A DNA stretch of 64,000 nt, taken from contig JAJZDW010000016.1 of the NCBI GenBank assembly GCA_021851405.1, positions 16,087 through 80,086 on the forward strand, written 5' to 3'. The position numbers and the translations under genes are program-made. The notes beneath the pieces were generated by a model that had not been told where the DNA came from, did not search any database, and saw only the letters and a program-made list of their open reading frames with translations. Shown one piece after another: positions 1 to 9,165 of this stretch (its first letter is position 1; each line of letters starts with the position of its first letter). The stretch is from Pseudomonadota bacterium (GTDB lineage Bacteria; Pseudomonadota; Gammaproteobacteria; Steroidobacterales; Steroidobacteraceae).

Positions 1-244
1 TCTGTGCGGCCGGCAGGCCGCTGAAGCGCCCGCTGCCGACGAGGTCGTGCTGGACCACCGCGGCGACATTGACCGACGCGCTGCTCGTCTCGGCGAACGG
101 CACGACGGCGATCGGCACCGGATGGGTCACCCCGGAGGTGATCTTGATGGTCAGCTGCGCCTGCGCCGCCGGCAGGCCGCCGAGGGCAAGCAGTGCCGCG
201 ATCGCGGCGGTACGCATGCGGGCAACTCTGGTCATGGGTGTCAT
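1..244 (-). CDS. tolB: TolB, N-terminal fragment (runs off the window)
   Basis: This is the start of the periplasmic beta-propeller protein TolB of the Tol-Pal envelope system. The reading frame is open to the window edge. It has a basic N-terminus, a hydrophobic signal peptide ending at about AQA, then the family's ITSGVTHPVPIAVVPF stretch. Two in-frame starts are close together (244 and 235). Position 244 is used because it lies 5 nt after the tolA stop, as expected in an operon. Gene order tolQ-tolR-tolA-tolB supports the call. Confidence 0.9.
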   Translation of the reverse strand, partial: MTPMTRVARMRTAAIAALLALGGLPAAQAQLTIKITSGVTHPVPIAVVPFAETSSASVNVAAVVQHDLVGSGRFSGLPAAQ

Positions 245-249
245 GGCTC

Positions 250-1167
250 TCAGTTCGAATTGGGTGCGAATACGAAATTGATCTGCTGGTGATACAGGTC
301 CGGGTCCGGCGGCGGCGGCAACGGAGAGGCGCGATACACGGCCGCTTCGATCGACTCGCGCACCGCCTCGTCGCCATTGCACGCGCCGAGGCTCACGCTG
401 CTCACCGCCCCGCCCGGCACCAGGACCACCCCGATCGTGCAACTGAGGTTCGACCGCGCCGTCGGCGGTTTGATCCACGCCGCCTCGACCCGCTGGGTGA
501 CCTCCGTGATCCAGCCCCCGACCGCCGCGCGCATCTGGGCATTGGACTGCGCATCCTCGCGCAGCGCCCGCTGCAGCTGCGCAATACGCTGCGCACGCGC
601 CTGGGCGGCCCGCTCGGCGGCGAGTTTACGCGCCGCGGCGAGCTTCTTCGCCGCCTCGCGCTTGCGCCGAGCCTCAGCCCGCTTCTTCGCCTCGGCGCGC
701 TGTTGGGCGAGCGCCTTCGCCTTGGCTTGGGCCTTCGCCTCGGCCGTGGCCTTGGCCCGGGCTTGCGCTTTCGCCTGGGCCTGGGCCTTGACCTCGGCGG
801 TGTGCTGCTGCTGCAGCCGCTGCTGCTCCGCCTGCGCGGCTGCCACACGTTGCCGTTCGGCTGCGGCGGCCTGCTGACGCAGCGCCTGCTCCTGAGGCGT
901 CGGGGCCGGCGGGCCCTGGGGCGCGCTCACCGGGGGCGGTGCCGGGGGCTTCGGCGCCGGCTTCGGCGCCAAACCGACGCCCCTGAGGGAGTGGGCATCG
1001 ACCACCGTGGCGTCGAGCGACACACTCGGGGTGATCGGCCGGTGCGCGTAGTGCCACCAGCCGTAGGCGAGCAGCCCAATGATGGTGCCGTGCAGCAGCA
1101 CGGACATCCCGATCGACAGCCACCGGTCGCGCGCGGGCTCGGAGGACATGGTGCGGCGCCTCGTCAA
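250..1167 (-). CDS. tolA: TolA, inner-membrane-anchored Tol-Pal linker
   Basis: TolA spans the periplasm and couples the TolQR proton motor to TolB/Pal during envelope constriction. The 305-aa protein has one membrane helix near residues 18-38, a Pro/Ala-rich segment, then a long Ala/Lys/Glu/Gln-rich helical region (about 90-210) and a C-terminal domain (about 215-305) with the NLSCTIGVVLVPGG stretch typical of TolA/TonB C-terminal domains. The ATG at 1167 overlaps the tolR stop (ATGA). A second ATG six codons downstream (1149) is possible. Its position between tolR and tolB confirms the call despite the low-complexity middle. Confidence 0.95.
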   Translation of the reverse strand: MTRRRTMSSEPARDRWLSIGMSVLLHGTIIGLLAYGWWHYAHRPITPSVSLDATVVDAHSLRGVGLAPKPAPKPPAPPPVSAPQGPPAPTPQEQALRQQAAAAERQRVAAAQAEQQRLQQQHTAEVKAQAQAKAQARAKATAEAKAQAKAKALAQQRAEAKKRAEARRKREAAKKLAAARKLAAERAAQARAQRIAQLQRALREDAQSNAQMRAAVGGWITEVTQRVEAAWIKPPTARSNLSCTIGVVLVPGGAVSSVSLGACNGDEAVRESIEAAVYRASPLPPPPDPDLYHQQINFVFAPNSN

Positions 1168-1604
1168 TGGCTCGACCGGCCGGCGGGCGGCTGCGTCATG
1201 AATCCGACCTTGCGCGCCCCGGCATCCTGCAGGAGCACCATCGCCCGGACGATGACGCCGTAGGAGACCGCCGTGTCGGCGCGGATCATCACCGCGCGGG
1301 TCGGGTCGGATTGCAGCGCGGCGGCCACGTGTGACTCGATGTCGTTCGCGCTCGCCGGACCGAACGCCGGCTGTGCGCCCACGACCAGATACAGCCCCCC
1401 GCTGCGCGTCACCGACAGCACGATCGGGCTGCGCTTGCTGGTCGGCAGCGTCCTGGCGGCCGCATGAGGCAGCGTCACCTTCACGCCCTGCGTCATCAGC
1501 GGCGCGGTGATCATGAAGATGATCAGCAACACCAGCATCACGTCTATGTACGGCACGACGTTGATCTCCCCCATCAGTCTGCGCCCGCGCGAGACCTGTG
1601 CCAT
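1164..1604 (-). CDS. tolR: TolR, ExbD-family proton-channel subunit
   Basis: TolR forms the TolQ-TolR proton-driven motor in the inner membrane. The 146-aa protein has the ExbD/TolR layout: short cytoplasmic N-terminus, a single membrane helix (about 18-38) beginning INVVPYIDVMLVLLIIFMI with the essential Asp of the YIDVMLVLL motif, and a periplasmic domain. It ends in a 4-nt overlap with tolA and starts 9 nt after the tolQ stop. Confidence 0.97.
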   Translation of the reverse strand: MAQVSRGRRLMGEINVVPYIDVMLVLLIIFMITAPLMTQGVKVTLPHAAARTLPTSKRSPIVLSVTRSGGLYLVVGAQPAFGPASANDIESHVAAALQSDPTRAVMIRADTAVSYGVIVRAMVLLQDAGARKVGFMTQPPAGRSSH

Positions 1605-1613
1605 GGTGCGCTC

Positions 1614-2366
1614 CTAGCGGCCCTTCGGGGCTGCCATCGGCGCGCTCCCCGCGGCGCTCACCGTCGGGGCGGCCGCGATCCCACGCGTGGCGTGCCGTTG
1701 CAGAATGGTGGAGAACTCCTCCATGAACGCATCGAAGCGCACCTCGAGCCGTCCGACCTGATCGGCGAAGCGGTTATAGGCGACCACGGCGGGGATGGCC
1801 GCGAACAGGCCGATCGCGGTGGTGATGAGCGCCTCGGAAATCCCCGGCGCAACCGCCGCCAGCGTCGCCTGGCGCACATCACCGAGGGAGGAGAACGCGC
1901 TCATGATGCCCCACACCGTGCCGAACAGACCCACGTACGGGCTGGTCGAGCCGACCGTGGCGAGGGTGGCGAGGCCGTGCTCGAGCCGGTCAATTTCCTT
2001 CAGCTGCGCCACGCGCATCGCGCGGCGCGAGCCCTCGAGCACCAGATCGGTCGATCCGGCGCCCTGCTGGCGCTGGCGGGCGAACTCGCGAAAGCCCATC
2101 TCGAAGATGCTCGCCATGCCGCTCGCCCCGCCGTGCGATTCGATCGCCCGGTACAGCTGCGCCAGATCCCCGCCGGACCAGAAATTGTTCTCGAACTGAT
2201 CGGCCTCGCGACGCGCCCGGCCGATCAGCAGCCGCTTGCGAAAGATGATCGCCCAGGAGATGAGCGAGGCGAGCATCAGCAGCCCGATCACGATTTGCAC
2301 CACGAAGCTCGCCTGCACGACGAGCTGAATCAGCGACAGATGTCCACTCATGAGGTTTCGGCTCAC
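1614..2366 (-). CDS. tolQ: TolQ, ExbB-family proton-channel subunit
   Basis: TolQ is the MotA/TolQ/ExbB-type subunit of the Tol proton channel. The 250-aa protein has an N-terminal membrane helix (about 15-38) and two further helices in the conserved MotA/ExbB region (about 135-200), with the GLFGTVWGIMSAF motif and the LITTAIGLFAAIPAVVAYN segment. It sits between ybgC and tolR, 6 nt after the ybgC stop. Confidence 0.97.
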   Translation of the reverse strand: MSRNLMSGHLSLIQLVVQASFVVQIVIGLLMLASLISWAIIFRKRLLIGRARREADQFENNFWSGGDLAQLYRAIESHGGASGMASIFEMGFREFARQRQQGAGSTDLVLEGSRRAMRVAQLKEIDRLEHGLATLATVGSTSPYVGLFGTVWGIMSAFSSLGDVRQATLAAVAPGISEALITTAIGLFAAIPAVVAYNRFADQVGRLEVRFDAFMEEFSTILQRHATRGIAAAPTVSAAGSAPMAAPKGR

Positions 2367-2372
2367 TCCCGG

Positions 2373-2770
2373 TTAGTTCAACGCCGCACGCAGCGTCTCG
2401 GGCAGCTTCGTCGGACGCATCGTGCGCGCATCGACGCAGGCCACCCGGACCTCGGCAGTCACCAGCGGCTCGGCCTCCCCGGCACGCAGGATGCGCTGCG
2501 CGAAGCGCATGCACACCGCGCCGTCGGGGCGAGGCTCACAGGTCACGAGCAGCTCATCGTCGAGCCGCGCCGGCCGGCGATAGTCCACCGATACGTTCAC
2601 GACCGCGAACAGCACGCCGGGTTCCCGCGCCATCTCCTGCTGCGAAAATCCGAGCGAGCGCAACCACTCGGTGCGCGAGCGCTCGAGGAAACGCAGATAG
2701 TTGGCATAATAAACGATGCCGCCGCCGTCGGTGTCCTCCCAGTAGACCCGCGCCGGCCAGGTGAACTCGC

Positions 2771-2774
<4 letters not shown>
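2373..2774 (-). CDS. ybgC: YbgC, acyl-CoA thioesterase (hotdog fold)
   Basis: YbgC is the Tol-Pal-linked acyl-CoA thioesterase thought to act in phospholipid-related metabolism at the inner membrane. The 133-aa protein carries the 4-hydroxybenzoyl-CoA-thioesterase-type motif [19 protein letters not shown] with the catalytic-region Asp and Tyr residues, followed by [11 protein letters not shown]. Its length matches the family. Its start overlaps the ruvB stop by 4 nt, linking ruvCAB and tol genes in one transcription unit, as in many Gammaproteobacteria. Confidence 0.95.
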
Positions 2775-3814
<1,040 letters not shown>

Positions 3815-3817
3815 GCG

Positions 3818-4402
3818 CTACTCCCGCACCGCACTCTGCAGAGCGCGGCGGATCAACTCTTCGGTCGAGCGCACCTCGGGTCCCGCGTTCTTCAGCAGGC
3901 GGCTCGCCTCGGGCGGTTTGTAGCCCAGCGCGATGAGCGCATCGAACGCCTCGATTTGCGCCTCGGTGCCCGCGGCGGGCAGCGGCCGCTCGAGCGGCGC
4001 GGCCTCGAGCCGGTCGCGCATCTCGACCACCAGCCGCTCGGCGGTCTTGCGCCCGATACCGGGCACACGAGTGAGCGCAGTCACGTCGTGGCCGTGAACG
4101 CACGCGGCAAACGCCTCGACGCTCAGCCCCGAGAGCAGCGCGAGCGCGATCTTCGGCCCGACGCCCGACACCTTGATCAGATCGCGGAACAGTCGCCGCT
4201 CGGCCTCGGTGCCGAAGGCATACAGCACGTGCGCATCCTCGCGCACCACCAGGTGAGTCAGCAGACGCACCGGCTCACCCACTGCCGGCAGGTGAAAATA
4301 CGTCGACATGGGCGCTTCGAGCTCGTAGCCAAGACCGCCCGCCTCGACCGTGAGGTGCGGGGGCGCCTTGGCCACAATCTGTCCCCGAATCGAGCCGATC
4401 AT
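3818..4402 (-). CDS. ruvA: RuvA, Holliday-junction DNA-binding subunit
   Basis: RuvA binds the four-way junction and loads RuvB. The 194-aa protein starts with MIGSIRGQIV, the canonical N-terminal OB-fold beginning. It carries the two helix-hairpin-helix motifs (KVSGVGPKIALALL and RVPGIGRKTAERLV) and the C-terminal RuvB-binding domain (ALIALGYKPPEASRLL). A longer upstream frame exists but has no similarity. The start at 4402 overlaps the ruvC stop by one base (TGATG). Confidence 0.98.
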   Translation of the reverse strand: MIGSIRGQIVAKAPPHLTVEAGGLGYELEAPMSTYFHLPAVGEPVRLLTHLVVREDAHVLYAFGTEAERRLFRDLIKVSGVGPKIALALLSGLSVEAFAACVHGHDVTALTRVPGIGRKTAERLVVEMRDRLEAAPLERPLPAAGTEAQIEAFDALIALGYKPPEASRLLKNAGPEVRSTEELIRRALQSAVRE

Positions 4403-5019
4403 CAGGTCGTGCCGCTCCCGTTGGGTGCCGCGCCGTGCGCGGCGGCCAGCCGCGCCATCGGGCGCGAGTGCGCGTGGCACAGCGCCACGGCCAGCGCATC
4501 GGCTGCATCGGCGGCGAGCCGCTCCTGAAGCGACAGCAGCGCACACACCATGTGCGCGACCTGCTGCTTCTCCGCGGCGCCCGAGCCGACCAAGGCCAGC
4601 TTGATGGCGCGCGGAGCATACTCGAATACCGTCACGCCGTGGGGCACGGCGCACAGCGCCGCGCCGCGTGCCTGGCCGAGCTTCAGCGCACTGTCGACGT
4701 TGCGATTGACGAACACCCGCTCGACGGCCACCTCGGCCGGCTCGTGCCGGGCGATCAGCTCGGTGAGCCGCTCGAAGATCAGCCGCACGCGCACCGCGAG
4801 CGCCTCGGCGCCCGGCACCGCGATGCACCCGTGCGCCAGATGGCACCAGCGTCCGTCGCGCCATTCGATCAGCCCGAATCCGGTGATCCGCGAGCCCGGA
4901 TCGAGCCCGAGGACGCGCAGCCCGGTCCGCTCGGCCGCCAGCACCGGCGGCGGCGGCGCCGCAGCGCTGCCGCGCTGCGGATCAAACGAGCGCCAGGCGC
5001 GGGTCGGATATCGCGACAT
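4402..5019 (-). CDS. ruvC: RuvC, Holliday-junction resolvase
   Basis: RuvC is the RNase H-fold endonuclease that cuts Holliday junctions. The catalytic Asp is in RVLGLDPGSRITGFGLIE (about residues 36-52). The conserved acidic Glu is in VAVERVFVNRNV, and the C-terminal ADAADALAVALCHAH holds the final Asp pair. The N-terminus carries about 34 extra Pro/Ala-rich residues before the first strand, and the annotated start overlaps the end of yebC by 38 nt, so a later non-ATG start near the core is possible. Confidence 0.95.
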   Translation of the reverse strand: MSRYPTRAWRSFDPQRGSAAAPPPPVLAAERTGLRVLGLDPGSRITGFGLIEWRDGRWCHLAHGCIAVPGAEALAVRVRLIFERLTELIARHEPAEVAVERVFVNRNVDSALKLGQARGAALCAVPHGVTVFEYAPRAIKLALVGSGAAEKQQVAHMVCALLSLQERLAADAADALAVALCHAHSRPMARLAAAHGAAPNGSGTT

Positions 5020-5500
5020 TCGAATACACCTGGTGCACGTCCTCGACCTGCGCCAGTGCCTCCAGCAGCTCCCGCCAGCGCCGCTCCGCGCCCGCCGGCA
5101 GCGCCAGCGTCTGCGCCGCCCGCTCGCTCACCGCCGCGACACTCGGCACCCAGCCGGCGAGCGCGAGCGCCCGCCGGATCGCCTCGAATTCTTCCGGATC
5201 GGTGCGCACCTCGAGCTCCTCGGGTTCGACGCCACAGACGCGCTCGGCACCGGCGGCATATGCGGCGGCCGTGAGCCTCGCCGGCTCCATCGCCGCAAAG
5301 CGCATCCAGCCCACCCGGTCGAACAGATAGCGCACCGCGCCCTCGGCGCCGAGAAAGCCACCGTGCGCCCGGAATACGCCCCGCAGCACCGCGCGCAACC
5401 GCTCGGGATCCTCGGTGCGGCACTCCAGCAGCACGGCGGCCCCCGCCGGGCCGTAGCCCTCGAAGCACACCTGCTGCACACCGGACGGATTCAACACCAT
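4982..5500 (-). CDS. YebC/TACO1-family protein lacking its N-terminal domain
   Basis: The 172-aa frame matches the central and C-terminal domains of YebC: FEGYGPAGAAVLLECRT, then FRAHGGFLGAEGAVRYLF and the final VHQVYSNVAISD. Family members are about 240-250 aa and begin with a MAGHSKWANI-type domain of about 80 residues, which is missing here. Sequence upstream of the ATG at 5500 is only 73 nt before the divergent relA, so the domain cannot be encoded nearby. YebC proteins are regarded as translation or transcription factors. Its place beside ruvC is the usual synteny, so this is probably the locus of the ancestral gene, shortened. No frameshift was seen in what remains. Confidence 0.85.
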   Translation of the reverse strand: MVLNPSGVQQVCFEGYGPAGAAVLLECRTEDPERLRAVLRGVFRAHGGFLGAEGAVRYLFDRVGWMRFAAMEPARLTAAAYAAGAERVCGVEPEELEVRTDPEEFEAIRRALALAGWVPSVAAVSERAAQTLALPAGAERRWRELLEALAQVEDVHQVYSNVAISDPRLALV

Positions 5501-5505
5501 GTGAA

Positions 5506-5535
5506 AATATACAGTCCTGCGGCGGCACGGCACAA
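5506..5535 (-). promoter_or_regulatory. Possible promoter for the truncated yebC and ruv-tol genes
   Basis: On the minus strand TTGTGC (5530-5535) is followed after 18 nt by TATATT (5506-5511), which lies only 5 nt before the ATG at 5500. If used, the mRNA would be nearly leaderless. The match is read by eye. The -35 element is weak. Confidence 0.3.
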
Positions 5536-5573
5536 CCCCGGAAGGCCACGCCGGTTTCGGCTGCCGCCAGCGT

Positions 5574-7739
5574 GTGGCTATGATAGCCAGGAACCCGGCC
5601 TCAGGCATCGACGCCCCCGTGCAGACCACACAGCACTGCCCGCCCGCCCTGCTCGCATCGATCGACGCACTGCGCGCAGCCCTCGCCGAGGGCGGCGTCG
5701 AGGCCGCGGCGCTCGAGCGCAGCGCCGAGGCGGCCGCGATCGTGGGGGCGCTCACCGAGGATGCGGATCTGGCGCATGCGCTGGTGCTGAAGCCCGTGCT
5801 CGCCGCGGCCGCCTCTGCGCCCAAGGCGCTCGCGCCCCTGGCCGGCCCCGGCGTCTGGAGTGCCGCCGCGGCGCTCTCGAATTTCGCCGACATCGGCCTG
5901 CCGCAGCACTGGTCTCCACAACAGGGGCTGGATGCCCGCCAAGCCGAGACGTTGCGCAAGATGCTGCTCGCCGTGGTGAGTGATCCGCGGTTGATCCTCG
6001 CTCGGCTCGCCGAGCAGCTCACTGCGCTGCGCCACGCGCGCACCCTCCCCGCCGAAGCCCGCCGGCGCCTGGCGCTCGAGACCCGCGCCATCTTCGCCCC
6101 GCTCGCCAACCGGCTCGGGATCTGGCAGCTGAAGTGGGAGCTGGAGGACCTCGCCTTCCGCTACCTCGAGCCTGCCGCCTACCGGCACATCGCCCAAGCG
6201 CTGAACGAACGGCGGCGCGACCGGGAAGAGTACATCGAGGCGTTCTGCGCCACGGTGCGCGCCTCGCTCGCACAGAGCAACATCACCGCCGAGGTGTACG
6301 GGCGGCCGAAACACATGTACAGCATCCACCGCAAGATGCAGCACAAGCACCTGGAGTTCGAGCAGCTCTTCGACGTGCGCGCCGTGCGCATCGTCGTGGA
6401 GTCGATTCCCGACTGCTACGGCGCGCTCGGAGTGGTGCACGGCCTGTGGCGCTACATCCCGGGGGAGTTCGACGACTACATCGCCACGCCCAAGGGCAAC
6501 TTCTACCGCTCGATCCACACCGCGGTCATCGGTCCGCAGAGCAAGAGCGTCGAGGTGCAGATCCGCACCCGCCAGATGCACGAGCACGCCGAGCTCGGCG
6601 TCGCGGCGCACTGGACGTACAAGGAGGGCGGCCCCCCGGATCTGCACTACCAGCGCAAGATCGAGGCGCTGCGCCGCGTACTCGAGCCGATCGGTGCCGA
6701 GAGCGCCGACAGCGAGCGCGAATTCCTCGAGCAGGTGAGCACCGAGCTGTTCCAGGACCGCGTCTACGCCCTGACGCCCAAGGGCGAGGTCATCGACCTG
6801 CCGTACGGGGCCACACCTCTTGATTTCGCCTACACCGTGCACACTTCGCTCGGGCACCGCTGCCGCGGCGCGAAGGTCAACGGGCGCATCGTGCCGCTCA
6901 CCCAGACGCTCGAGAACGGGCAGATCGTCGAGATCATCACCGCCAAGCAGGATGGGCCGAGTCGCGACTGGCTCGCCCCGGAACTGGGCTATCTGGCCTC
7001 GGCGCGCAACCGCGCCAAGGTGCGCGCCTGGTTCCGCAAACTCGACGCCGCCGACAACCGCGGCGCCGGGCGCACGATCGCGGAGCGGGAATTGGCTCGG
7101 CTCGGGGTGTCGGCGGCGCAGCTGCCGGAGCTGATCAGCGCACTCACGGCGCACGACACCGAGCACTTCCACCAGTTGCTCGGCGAAGGGGAGATCACCG
7201 TCGCGCAGCTCGAGCACGCCGTGCAGCGCCTGACGCCGCGCCCGCAAACGCCGCTGCCGGCTGCGCGGGCACCGCGCCCGGCGCGTGGTGGCTCACCGGT
7301 GGACATCGAAGGCGTGGGGGATCTGCCGATCACTCTGGCGCGCTGTTGCGCACCGATCCGACCGCAGCCGATCGTCGGCTATGTCACCGTCGGGCGCGGC
7401 GTGACCATTCACCGGCGCGGCTGCCCGGGGTTCGTGCGCATGCGCGCCGTGCGTCCCGAGCGGGTGTTGAAAGTCGAGTGGAGTTCGCATCAGCCGAGTG
7501 AACTGCCGGTGCAGATCGCCGTGCACGCCTATGACCGGCGCGGCCTGGTGCGGGACCTCACCGACGTGCTCGCCATGGAGCGGCTGAGCATCCAGGGGAT
7601 GACCACCACCACGGATCCGACCGCGGGGACGGCCGACGTCCACCTCACCGTGGCGGTCGAGAACGAGGCGCAACTGCAGCGGCTGCAGCGGCGCCTCGAA
7701 GCGGTCTCGAACGTGATTTCGGTGCGGCGCGCCGGCTAG
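5574..7739 (+). CDS. relA: RelA-type (p)ppGpp synthetase
   Basis: This is a long RSH protein (721 aa) that makes (p)ppGpp from ATP and GTP/GDP when starved ribosomes signal. The synthetase domain holds YGRPKHMYSIHRKM and the EFDD motif (298-301), the acidic ExDD form found in RelA rather than the RxKD form of SpoT. The N-terminal domain lacks the HD hydrolase motif, so it should be synthetase-only. A TGS domain (VYALTPKGEVIDLPYGATPL), a zinc-finger/CC segment (LARCCAPI, HRRGCPGF) and a C-terminal ACT domain follow. The frame opens with GTG at 5574, with ATG at 5580 as an alternative. Neither has a clear Shine-Dalgarno. Its TAG lies in a CTAG palindrome shared with the lpd stop. Confidence 0.93.
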   Translation: MAMIARNPASGIDAPVQTTQHCPPALLASIDALRAALAEGGVEAAALERSAEAAAIVGALTEDADLAHALVLKPVLAAAASAPKALAPLAGPGVWSAAAALSNFADIGLPQHWSPQQGLDARQAETLRKMLLAVVSDPRLILARLAEQLTALRHARTLPAEARRRLALETRAIFAPLANRLGIWQLKWELEDLAFRYLEPAAYRHIAQALNERRRDREEYIEAFCATVRASLAQSNITAEVYGRPKHMYSIHRKMQHKHLEFEQLFDVRAVRIVVESIPDCYGALGVVHGLWRYIPGEFDDYIATPKGNFYRSIHTAVIGPQSKSVEVQIRTRQMHEHAELGVAAHWTYKEGGPPDLHYQRKIEALRRVLEPIGAESADSEREFLEQVSTELFQDRVYALTPKGEVIDLPYGATPLDFAYTVHTSLGHRCRGAKVNGRIVPLTQTLENGQIVEIITAKQDGPSRDWLAPELGYLASARNRAKVRAWFRKLDAADNRGAGRTIAERELARLGVSAAQLPELISALTAHDTEHFHQLLGEGEITVAQLEHAVQRLTPRPQTPLPAARAPRPARGGSPVDIEGVGDLPITLARCCAPIRPQPIVGYVTVGRGVTIHRRGCPGFVRMRAVRPERVLKVEWSSHQPSELPVQIAVHAYDRRGLVRDLTDVLAMERLSIQGMTTTTDPTAGTADVHLTVAVENEAQLQRLQRRLEAVSNVISVRRAG

Positions 7740-9163
7740 CGGTTGATCGAGTCGATCGCGCGCTTGTCGGCCGCGAGCGCCGCCTCGTGCAGCGCCTCGG
7801 AGAGCGTCGGGTGCGCATGAATGGTGCGCTGCAAATCCTCGCTGCTCGCCGAGTACTCCATGGCGAGCACCGCCTCGGCGATCAGCTCACCGGCCATCGG
7901 CCCGATGATGTGCACACCGAGGATCTCATCGTCGTCCTGCGCGGCGATGACTTTGGCGAAGCCCTGTGCCTGCTCCATGGCCCGGGCGCGACCGCTCGCC
8001 AGGAACGGGAACGAGCCGACCTTGTAGGCCCGCCCGCTCGATTTGACCTGCTCCTCGGTGAGCCCCACCCAGGCGATTTCCGGGGCGGTGTAGATCACTG
8101 AGGGAATGACCTTGTAGTTGACTTCACCGTAGAGGCCGGCGATCAGGTCGGCCACCATCACGCCCTCTTCCTTGCCCTTGTGCGCCAGCATCGGTCCGCG
8201 CACGCAGTCCCCGACCGCCCAGACTCCCTCGGCGCCCGTGCGGCAGTGTTCGTCGACCTTGATGAAACCGCGCTCATCGAGCGCCACCCCGGTGCCCTCG
8301 GCCAGCAGTCCGGCGCTGAACGGACGGCGGCCCGCCGCGACGATCAGCCGATCGACCGTCACCTTGTGCTCGCCCTTGGCGTCCTGATAGCTCACCTCGA
8401 CCGCATCGGCGCTCAGCGTCGTGCCGGTGACCTTGGCGCCGAGTCGGATGTCCAGACCCTGCTTCTTGAAGTGCCGTGCGGCCTCCTTGGCGAGCTGCTG
8501 ATCGGCCATGCCGAGCAACTCGGGCATCGCTTCCAGCACGGTGACCTCGGCACCGAGGCGCCGCCAGACGCTACCGAGTTCCAATCCGATCACGCCGGCC
8601 CCGATGACCCCGAGGCGCTTGGGCACCGACTCGAGGTCGAGTGCTCCCCAGGAATCGACGACGTGCGGCGCTTTGAACGGCGCGACCTTGAGCTCGACCG
8701 GTGTGGAGCCGGACGCGAGGATCACATGCTTGGCGCTGAGCACCCGCGTGCTGCCATCGGCCGCGGTGAACTCCACACGCCGGCCGGGCAACAGCGTGCC
8801 GTGGCCCTGCAGCGCCGTGACGCCGCTCGCCTTGAACAGCGCCAGGATGCCCTGGGTGCTCGCCTTGACGATGCCGGCCTTGCGCTTTTGCATCTGCGCG
8901 ACGTCGAAGCCGACTTCCCCGACCCGAATGCCGTGCACCGCGAATTCCTCGCGCGCACGGTGATAGAGCTCGCTCGACTCGAGCAGCGCCTTGGAGGGAA
9001 TGCAGCCGGCATTGAGGCACGTGCCGCCGAACGCATAGCTGCCGTCGCGGTTGCGCCACTCGTCGATGCAGGCCACCGAGAGCTTGTTCTGCCCGGCGCG
9101 GATCGCCGCCGGATATCCGGCCGGACCGCCGCCAATGACAATCACGTCGAATGAATCGGCCAT
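7736..9163 (-). CDS. lpd: Dihydrolipoyl dehydrogenase (E3)
   Basis: This FAD-dependent E3 re-oxidises dihydrolipoamide on E2 and passes electrons to NAD+. The 475-aa protein has the N-terminal FAD motif VIVIGGGPAGYPAAIRA, the redox-active disulfide GGTCLNAGCIPSK, a central NAD-binding GAGVIGLELGSV, and the C-terminal dimerisation domain with the HAHPTLSEALHEA active-site His-Glu pair. The start at 9163 (MADSFDVIVIGG) is preferred over a 14-codon longer frame. It lies 2 nt after the sucB stop, so it is the last gene of the 2-oxoglutarate dehydrogenase operon. Confidence 0.97.
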   Translation of the reverse strand: MADSFDVIVIGGGPAGYPAAIRAGQNKLSVACIDEWRNRDGSYAFGGTCLNAGCIPSKALLESSELYHRAREEFAVHGIRVGEVGFDVAQMQKRKAGIVKASTQGILALFKASGVTALQGHGTLLPGRRVEFTAADGSTRVLSAKHVILASGSTPVELKVAPFKAPHVVDSWGALDLESVPKRLGVIGAGVIGLELGSVWRRLGAEVTVLEAMPELLGMADQQLAKEAARHFKKQGLDIRLGAKVTGTTLSADAVEVSYQDAKGEHKVTVDRLIVAAGRRPFSAGLLAEGTGVALDERGFIKVDEHCRTGAEGVWAVGDCVRGPMLAHKGKEEGVMVADLIAGLYGEVNYKVIPSVIYTAPEIAWVGLTEEQVKSSGRAYKVGSFPFLASGRARAMEQAQGFAKVIAAQDDDEILGVHIIGPMAGELIAEAVLAMEYSASSEDLQRTIHAHPTLSEALHEAALAADKRAIDSINR

Positions 9164-9165
9164 GT

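Noticed and set aside
193..1263. 356-codon plus-strand frame opposite tolA
   Set aside because: Antisense to the Ala/Lys-rich tolA coiled-coil region. Composition is Arg/Leu repeats with no similarity or start signal.
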